Shown: in pieces, positions 10,801-12,078 of the stretch
How positions within the stretch are numbered: position 1 is the stretch's first letter
Layout of the letters: each line of letters begins with the position of its first letter
Source of the DNA: Verrucomicrobiota bacterium
Lineage (GTDB): Bacteria; Verrucomicrobiota; Verrucomicrobiia; Verrucomicrobiales; DEV007
DNA: 12,078 nucleotides
Assembly: GCA_020629815.1 (NCBI GenBank)
Contig: JAHDCN010000059.1
Coordinates: forward strand, 1-12,078
Direction of reading: 5' to 3'
Position numbers and translations under genes: made by a program
The notes under the pieces: generated by a model
What the model was told of the DNA's origin: nothing
What the model saw: the letters and a program-made list of their open reading frames with translations, nothing else
Databases searched by the model: none

Positions 10801-12078
10801 GTTCCGGTAGCAATTTTGGCGGAAATATTAGCGGTGGGGAATACGTTCAGTTAGCTGATGGTACTGGGGTGCCTGCAGCTCCTACAGTAACAACTGAAGG
10901 CACTGCTTCTTTTCTGGAATACGACGTATCAGTAGCGACTGCAGGTGACTGGCAGTTGTTTACAAAGGCATCTGGATTTGGGGGGAACTCTGATTCTTTT
11001 TATGTCACGATTGTAGGCAAAGGTGATGATGCTGTAGGAGGAGAGGCTGATTGGTATCGTATACTACCCGGAGGAAGTACCGCGAGTATTGCCTGGAATA
11101 CTGGTATGGGTGAGGCGGATAGTACTGATCCATCGGGAAGTGGCGACGGTGTAATCTGGAATCTCGCTCAGGGGGATTATACTCTTCGAATTTGGGCGCG
11201 GGAAGACGGTGTAGCTCTGGATAGTTGGGCTTTGGTTAATACAGCAGCAGGCGGAGTTGCTCCGACTGGAACCGCCTCCGTTACATCAACTGCCTGCGTG
11301 AAAACCGAAACGCTTGATATTACGGTGAAAGGCACCAATGACATTCCGGTTGCCAGTGACGATGTCAACGCGATCACTGAAACCGGCAATATCAGTGGCA
11401 CCAACGACACTTCTACTGTCGGAACGGATGGCGAGGATGCAGAAGTTACAGGTAACGTTCTGGGTGGAGCCGGTGCTTCTCCGGGTGATGTTGCGGATAC
11501 GGATGTTGATGAAGACGACGCTTCCAATGTGGTGGTGACAGGAATCGTGGCAGGAACCACCGCCGCGACCGGTAATGTTGGTGGAACGGTGGCTGGCACC
11601 TATGGTGATTTAGTTGTCAACGCAGACGGAACTTACACCTACTCCCTTGTGGACAGTAAGGTAGACGGTCTGGATGCAGGTGATACCGATACTGATGTTT
11701 TCACTTATACCATCAGTGACGGCGAGGGTGGAACCGACACGGCTACTCTCACGATTACTATTACCGGCAGCAACGACACGCCACACGCGGAAGACGACTG
11801 TATTGAGAGCGACGAAGACACCGTCTTGTCTATCGACGCAGCGGACCTGCTGATTAATGACGAAGATGTCGATGACGATTTCGGCACTCCACAAATTATC
11901 TCCGTATCTTCGTCCAGCGCAAATGGTGCAGCAGTTACGATAAACGGCGCTGGTCAAGTTGTATACAACCCAACTGGAGCTGCTGCTTTGCAGGCTCTGG
12001 ATGAAGGGGATTTGGTCAATGACACCTTTACCTACACGATTTGGGACGGGACACCTCAGGTATATACTAATGGCCTGA
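1878..12078 (+). CDS. Giant LEPR-XLL / metallopeptidase / beta-helix / VCBS adhesin, 3'-truncated
   Basis: I followed this frame codon by codon from the ATG at 1878 to the window edge: 3400 codons, no stop. The TGA at the very end of the window is in another frame. An in-frame TAG at 1860-1862 leaves 1878 as the only ATG/GTG/TTG start before the leader. Order of parts by residue: basic leader with LEPRVLFSA (1-58); metzincin-like peptidase (about 93-210); beta-rich linker (about 233-354); beta-helix repeats (about 355-1081); Calx-beta-like domain (1176-1304); VCBS modules with guest domains (1305 to beyond 3400). Composition is acidic, rich in G, T, D, N and A, with only four cysteines (25, 2314, 3140, 3308), as in secreted calcium-stabilised repeat proteins. 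There is no classical signal peptide or membrane span; the C-terminus is missing. The likely role is surface attachment or polysaccharide binding outside the cell; this is inferred from architecture. It stands apart from the upstream operon across a 134-bp gap. Confidence 0.93.
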   Translation, partial: MSNLLKSRGPLTPAERKTRHFFIRCLRNAWNRAFEKGKTAQSRPLFLESLEPRVLFSATPAAPEAPAEALDAQQAQELVVENLSEVSEEDIERLADEAVDRWIESGLTAEQVDVLEGIVFEVADLGDGILGSAEGNVITIDDDAAGGGWFIDDTPWEDSEFATGAVDGFDLFSVVSHEIGHTLGLEDLYDGSQQDDVMFGWFLEGERRQIDDGRAEGSEAFSLEGPQHAAAVRVGSVVTITADNADNNETFSVDGAGNLLMDGVSLGQINTITQLTYDGAQGNDDTITFDGANDFNFAAGAVIEIGKNTPVRQVNIYQQIDIGAGGSFEAHTNRVVYFDSDNGGGNSAVSVGITTVDGDIILTGNGMGGGNGRGIQIQDGLVTIKSDSGNIVMDGQGRDTGARGWTDGVLIGGGTPSSAGSVIETNTGNITITGATVPMSGARGVFIDDDFQVNTVDGTITIDGTAGNLGTGNDQDGIRIEADMNVSGTGNIVLTGQAGAGNDNSHGVLITNQSVINMGTGNFSATGTAGPGVTDTDNTDGIQMSGALTFSGAGNATFVGNGSATTANLNDGNRGVYFSTSGSVSTQGGNITITGRGTAGDTPDSDSNDGIRMDGQLSTTGNGNIILTGNAPIVGAGADDGNRGVTLANAAASISVQSGTITINGTGQTLTTAVDQNDADGVYIGNGAQVTATDGTINITGSAIGGDNGNEGVDIRSNNTRIATVDGSIVINGMSSGQSTADANGADGNRGVIVRAGATVEGTGSGTVSITGQGGGANSAGSNDNDGVKLEGSATTPAIVRTNTGAITITGTGGIGEDGNRGVRSDRSTIESVDGMITITGIGGASAAGTPDWNEGVILHYNSNILRTTGSGDIEINGTGGAARFNNNGIRIHGSANVEALGGGDIVLNGTGGAATRNDNHGIRIDINAGTTDRNAPGHIFTTTGDITVNGTGGAGVNNNRGIYIRHDGKILSESGDISITATGVGGSDPDGLLMEETDIVSGSGALIIKGVTTASGEGIEFNNASSLVGGTGLSVTTSDAAVRTLNQSGDITFVTDKYSGDLGAVETTGSITYTTDTAGRDIFVGRQDDSTENSANEDQSSGLELADNELVNIVDTYSSLNFTTTGNIVVDVDGTTTDDATQAGGTVTFVNDNVGTQVTIGGQAYVIKEEEPNFDLQIVPTAVLSVVQNGIDPNGSGGTATDIQFKVELQDVDGNVIQNTSGSAITYTFDQSIFSTANASDVGAFPTTVTIPTGGDSVTFTVPVVDDATIEDLETFIGEISAASFGTIKTASATANITDLDENAAPTANGDSDIAWEAGGDANDRPAVNATGNVLAATGSGEVSDTDPDNSTSDFIVTAIDGNAVSSMTTSADGTAVVGTYGTLTIGADGSYEYVPNEAVLETLDAGDSVSETFEYTMSDGGATAWDFSGQDLQGWNVLSGLEDYRNTGGFGLLAEASGPGFPQDNPHENFLVASPDFTFDAALGGGDNALTLVFSGGDQNGSGAGGGGTPVPYSNPNDVITFNGGNTESVNGQKGVALFNTATGSYDLTVYPTTNSTATETISQTIAQLTALATAQGGSFDQTATYQLHFYDTDFGGWGWTQLNSATVEGASGGAKTDTADLTITIQGNNDEPDANEDMNMVHESGGTANGSNPSSAVATGNVVGGAGVSAGDVADTDIDDDDNTPATDLFVNRVTYTGTNHTGAVDPDVTVSGTPGTIDGAYGTLVLNKDGSYTYTVDEVVTDSLNVGDVVNDVFTYTMIDSDPQGDDADWDFTGAANNNIQDWTVRNGEANFGTGFGGDGMGAGLSEPTILAGNPYVPGDAAWDGAHETFLVTSPPIVFDNTAVAGTTMITANFSGGDGDGTSGTQDASPTAQRFSNPADVLAYNGGRSDPSGQKGLSLYNTETGQYDLTIYPPTNTGGVSTVTLTLAQLEAQSAAQGGSFDINAAYELHYFENDQQGWGWTKLRSVDTNAVKARVDTADLTIVVKGTNDAPVAMDDTAKAEEAGGVNNAIAPVNPSGNVLTNVADTDVDGSTFFVTNVGLGATANTAVTHETTSANGTTIVGTYGNLVMGEDGSYTYTQGVTAAQAAAVDALDDGDAPTETFTYEVSEAPLLFETTAATGTVGGDFGSFGPQNNRLEDVTYVADVTFNSLTSNNVIWETGGGTGSGIITNNGNLIFSVIGGGSSSRVSYDMVNDPAGLGLAAGMPIEIVANYDVTPGQPAQLFINGVNVNGFSTVSGTHNTTNWDGGDAGGVGQVGGANLGGFGGGFNYFGHDYSSAPFDGTINSFEIYGAVINSEPLSDTATLTVTVCGKNDLPAGAVVDGAMEAGGVANGMPGVDPSGNVFTSITDVDADDTAASMTVTTIGLAAGQGQFAGATNSGGTVPATGTISIDGEYGTLVIDSAGDYTYTVDQAIADVLDDYDEIVENFTIEVEDSAGGLLQTTLDIVVHGKNDDPVATDDTGTAQEEGKVTTTGSDATGNVLTNDSDVDGDDGISVTRIIAGTTAATADNITAGSDGSVTGAGAPANGGTGITGTYGTLTLGADGSYTYQIDNTNAAVNALDPGDSLSEVFTYTVSDHANNGPVDTPNVSRTATGGFGFFGTTGNGTFETVFQPTDLVGNEIIFESGGGLGVGMVMEGPDLVFSVTSNSGNPANTVRVVHTLTEGDIAAPLHVVATYDNTSKAALLYVNGVAVGTTTISGSPTGYNGGDNAGFGQHGGTNLGGFGGPTNTVAFDANSDGTSNIFGAATWVGGAPTLFNFYNGDIFTPAQVEQAERAVTGEGIDTATLTITITGANDDLTLESDIQAMAVEDGGVSTVAAPHGSTVGMNPSGNVLTNATDIDTTDVLKVTQVGTTAANSAVVADSTGAQTTASFGATVTPSDNGTSVAGTYGTLVMGADGSWNYVVDQDKADELDQGDTFVETFTYEVTDGSFAEVGGVIAGEAEEFSRSTDTDWQVIDTGSTTGDSTDENSSGSNFGGNISGGEYVQLADGTGVPAAPTVTTEGTASFLEYDVSVATAGDWQLFTKASGFGGNSDSFYVTIVGKGDDAVGGEADWYRILPGGSTASIAWNTGMGEADSTDPSGSGDGVIWNLAQGDYTLRIWAREDGVALDSWALVNTAAGGVAPTGTASVTSTACVKTETLDITVKGTNDIPVASDDVNAITETGNISGTNDTSTVGTDGEDAEVTGNVLGGAGASPGDVADTDVDEDDASNVVVTGIVAGTTAATGNVGGTVAGTYGDLVVNADGTYTYSLVDSKVDGLDAGDTDTDVFTYTISDGEGGTDTATLTITITGSNDTPHAEDDCIESDEDTVLSIDAADLLINDEDVDDDFGTPQIISVSSSSANGAAVTINGAGQVVYNPTGAAALQALDEGDLVNDTFTYTIWDGTPQVYTNGL
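2007..2060 (+). other. LEPR-XLL-type N-terminal motif
   Basis: Residues 44-61 read PLFLESLEPRVLFSATPA, with the core LEPRVLFSA at 50-58. This motif marks the N-terminus of very large repeat proteins in planctomycetes, verrucomicrobia and some proteobacteria and is thought to be a targeting or sorting signal. It is preceded by a basic stretch (residues 16-43, many R and K) with no hydrophobic core, so ordinary Sec signal-peptide cleavage is not evident. Confidence 0.85.
2154..2507 (+). other. Metzincin-like zinc metallopeptidase domain
   Basis: Residues 93-210 of the giant protein. A helical opening (ERLADEAVDRWIESGLTAEQ) is followed by VADLGDGILG, then NVITIDDDAAGGGWFIDDTP, a pattern I know from peptidase domains near the start of LEPR-XLL proteins. 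The active-site helix is HEIGHTLGLED: H177, E178, H181, G184 and D187, that is HExxHxxGxxD, the metzincin zinc motif with Asp as third ligand as in snapalysin-type enzymes. M198 in DDVMFG fits a Met-turn, and GERRQ follows. All key residues are present, so activity is plausible; it may act on host or environmental proteins or process the adhesin itself. Its position right after the leader argues for a fixed part of the architecture rather than a random fusion. Confidence 0.75.
2574..2939 (+). other. Beta-rich linker region of the giant protein
   Basis: Residues 233-354 join the peptidase to the beta-helix. The segment is rich in alternating hydrophobic and polar residues and contains acidic turns such as GNDDTITFDGANDF, which resembles calcium-binding repeat turns. 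No known domain is recognised with confidence. It may cap the N-terminal end of the beta-helix. Confidence 0.4.
2940..5120 (+). repeat. About 20 tandem 34-residue beta-helix units
   Basis: Residues 355-1081. Each unit has one strand of the type T-x-x-G-[DNT]-I-x-I-x-G (for example SGNIVMDG, TGNITITG, DGTITIDG, SGDIEING, TGDITVNG) followed by a loop and a second strand of the type [RDEH]-G-[IV]-x-[IVLM]. The charged residue before the second Gly falls at residues 373, 407, 443, 476, 506, 540, 574, 609, 643, 680, 711, 750, 786, 821, 855, 888 (Asn), 921, 961, 991 and 1018, a period of 27-40, mostly 33-36. This is the pattern of a right-handed parallel beta-helix as in autotransporter and filamentous adhesins, with probably two rungs per unit. 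DNA copies have diverged, so the repeat is seen at protein level. Further strands (SGDITFVT, TGSITYTT) fade out near 5100. Confidence 0.75.
5403..5789 (+). other. Calx-beta-like domain
   Basis: Residues 1176-1304. After an opening strand (DLQIVPTAVLSV) come IQFKVELQDVDGN, then VTIPTGGDSVTFTVPVVDD, ATIEDLETFIGEI and ATANITDLDEN. The order threshold strand, dD...E.lEtF, then a closing TI.D.D is that of Calx-beta modules, calcium-binding beta-sandwiches common in bacterial adhesins. It bridges the beta-helix and the VCBS stalk. A generic Ig-like fold is the alternative. Confidence 0.55.
6156..6731 (+). other. Guest domain A1 inside VCBS module 1 (jelly-roll, choice-of-anchor-J-like)
   Basis: Residues 1427-1618. 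It starts with WDFSGQDLQGWNV, has NPHENFLVASPDFTFD and LTLVFSGGDQNGSG, and ends with the blocks GQKGVALFNTATGSYDLTVYP and YQLHFYDTDFGGWGWTQL. The opening DF...GW plus FLVASPDF resembles cleaved-adhesin / choice-of-anchor-J jelly rolls, which are often carbohydrate-binding. That match is from pattern memory and is tentative. It sits between the ETFEYTMSDGG strand and the TDTADLTITIQGNND strand of its host. Confidence 0.5.
7197..7814 (+). other. Guest domain A2 inside VCBS module 2 (same family as A1)
   Basis: Residues 1774-1979. It aligns with A1 block by block: WDFTGAANNNIQDWTV, ETFLVTSPPIVFD, ANFSGGDGDGTSG, FSNPADVLAYNGG, GQKGLSLYNTETGQYDLTIY and YELHYFENDQQGWGWTKL. The two copies differ throughout, so the duplication is old or the copies were acquired separately. 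It is placed in its host at the same point as A1, before VDTADLTIVVKGTND. Confidence 0.55.
8220..8789 (+). other. Guest domain B1 inside VCBS module 3 (LamG/concanavalin-like)
   Basis: Residues 2115-2304. Blocks NNVIWETGGGTGSGI, LIFSVIGGG, IEIVANYDVTPGQPAQLFINGVNV, then a Gly-rich loop VGGANLGGFGGG, and finally FDGTINSFEIYGAVI. The pattern 'vvatYD...l.vNG' plus 'f.G.I.sf.iY' is that of LamG-type beta-sandwiches that bind glycans. It is followed at once by DTATLTVTVCGKND of the host. Confidence 0.55.
9648..10235 (+). other. Guest domain B2 inside VCBS module 5 (same family as B1)
   Basis: Residues 2591-2786. It matches B1 in order: NEIIFESGGGLGVGM, LVFSVTSNSG, LHVVATYDNTSKAALLYVNG, then YNGGDNAGFGQHGGTNLGGF and FNFYNGDIFTPAQVEQAERAV. 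The closing 'iy.g..ltpaqV' is typical of LamG-like domains and is better kept than in B1. The host strand DTATLTITITGAND follows directly. Confidence 0.6.
10683..11303 (+). other. Guest domain C inside VCBS module 6 (CBM6/35-like)
   Basis: Residues 2936-3142. It opens with GVIAGEAEEFSRSTDTDWQV, continues with GGNISGGEYVQLAD, FLEYDVSVATAGDWQLFTKA, SDSFYVTIVG, DWYRILPGG and closes with LAQGDYTLRIWAREDGVALD. 'EAE.f', 'GGEYV', 'eYdv.v..aG.y.l' and 'l..G.ytl.i..re.g..lD' are the usual landmarks of CBM6/CBM35-type carbohydrate-binding modules. It is unlike A and B, so this stalk carries three guest families. Confidence 0.6.

Larger units (their letters stand above)
5790..12078 (+). repeat. VCBS module array, seven complete modules and the start of an eighth
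   Basis: Each module begins after N-D-x-P, carries a [TS]GNV[LV]xxxxDxD segment, then G-x-Y-G-[TND]-L-x-[LVI]-x-x-[DA]-G-[ST]-[YW]-x-Y, then an LDxGD...ETFTY strand and a final DTATLTITxxGxND strand. The G-x-YG-x-L mark falls at 6015, 7044 (module 2 about 6 nt offset), 8076, 9066, 9489, 10551 and 11595. Spacing is 423 nt between modules 4 and 5, where no guest is present, but 990-1062 nt elsewhere, because of inserted guest domains. Modules start near 5790, 6780, 7863, 8832, 9252, 10280, 11343 and 11784. Module 8 (EDDCIESDEDTVLSIDAADL) is closer to the cadherin-like/tandem-95 type. VCBS modules are repeated extracellular beta-sandwiches usually linked to adhesion and type I secretion. Confidence 0.88.

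Noticed and set aside
12076..12078. TGA at the right end as the stop of the giant gene
   Set aside because: The giant gene reads in the frame whose codons start at 1878, 1881 and so on; the last full codon is CTG at 12075-12077. The TGA is one base out of frame, so the gene continues beyond the window.

Overview
The window holds the tail of a compact three-gene housekeeping run and then the first 10.2 kb of one enormous surface-protein gene that runs off the right edge. All genes are on the + strand. The N-terminal LEPR-XLL-type leader of the giant protein, its metallopeptidase-plus-VCBS design and a LOG / rnhB / yraN neighbourhood suggest a bacterium of the Planctomycetota-Verrucomicrobiota group, perhaps a marine Opitutae/Puniceicoccales-like organism. 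This placement is inference: there is no rRNA or other phylogenetic marker here.

Left part (1-1743): the 3' portion of a LOG-family (lysine decarboxylase-like Rossmann fold) gene, then rnhB (ribonuclease HII), then a yraN/UPF0102 endonuclease-fold gene. The three overlap by 8 nt and 4 nt and look like one translationally coupled operon. A 134-bp spacer (1744-1877) follows, with an AT-rich start, a small inverted repeat and a pyrimidine-rich 5' leader without an obvious Shine-Dalgarno sequence.

Right part (1878-12078): one reading frame, read codon by codon, stays open for 3400 codons with no stop and is truncated by the window edge. In order it encodes: a basic leader ending in LEPRVLFSA (residues 50-58); a metzincin-like peptidase domain with HEIGHTLGLED (residues 177-187); a beta-rich linker; about 20 tandem units of about 34 residues that look like a parallel beta-helix; a Calx-beta-like domain; and at least seven VCBS modules plus the start of an eighth. 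Five of the seven complete VCBS modules are interrupted at the same place, just before their last strand, by a 190-207-residue guest domain of one of three types: A (jelly-roll / choice-of-anchor-J-like, twice), B (LamG/concanavalin-like, twice) and C (CBM6/35-like, once).

Taken together it looks like a secreted, calcium-dependent giant adhesin: a protease domain and beta-helix near the N-terminus, then a stalk of VCBS modules that display putative sugar-binding guests at regular intervals. The same-site nested insertions and an alternating +/- charge ladder in the beta-helix are the most unusual features. The C-terminus, which would show the secretion or anchoring signal, is not in the window.
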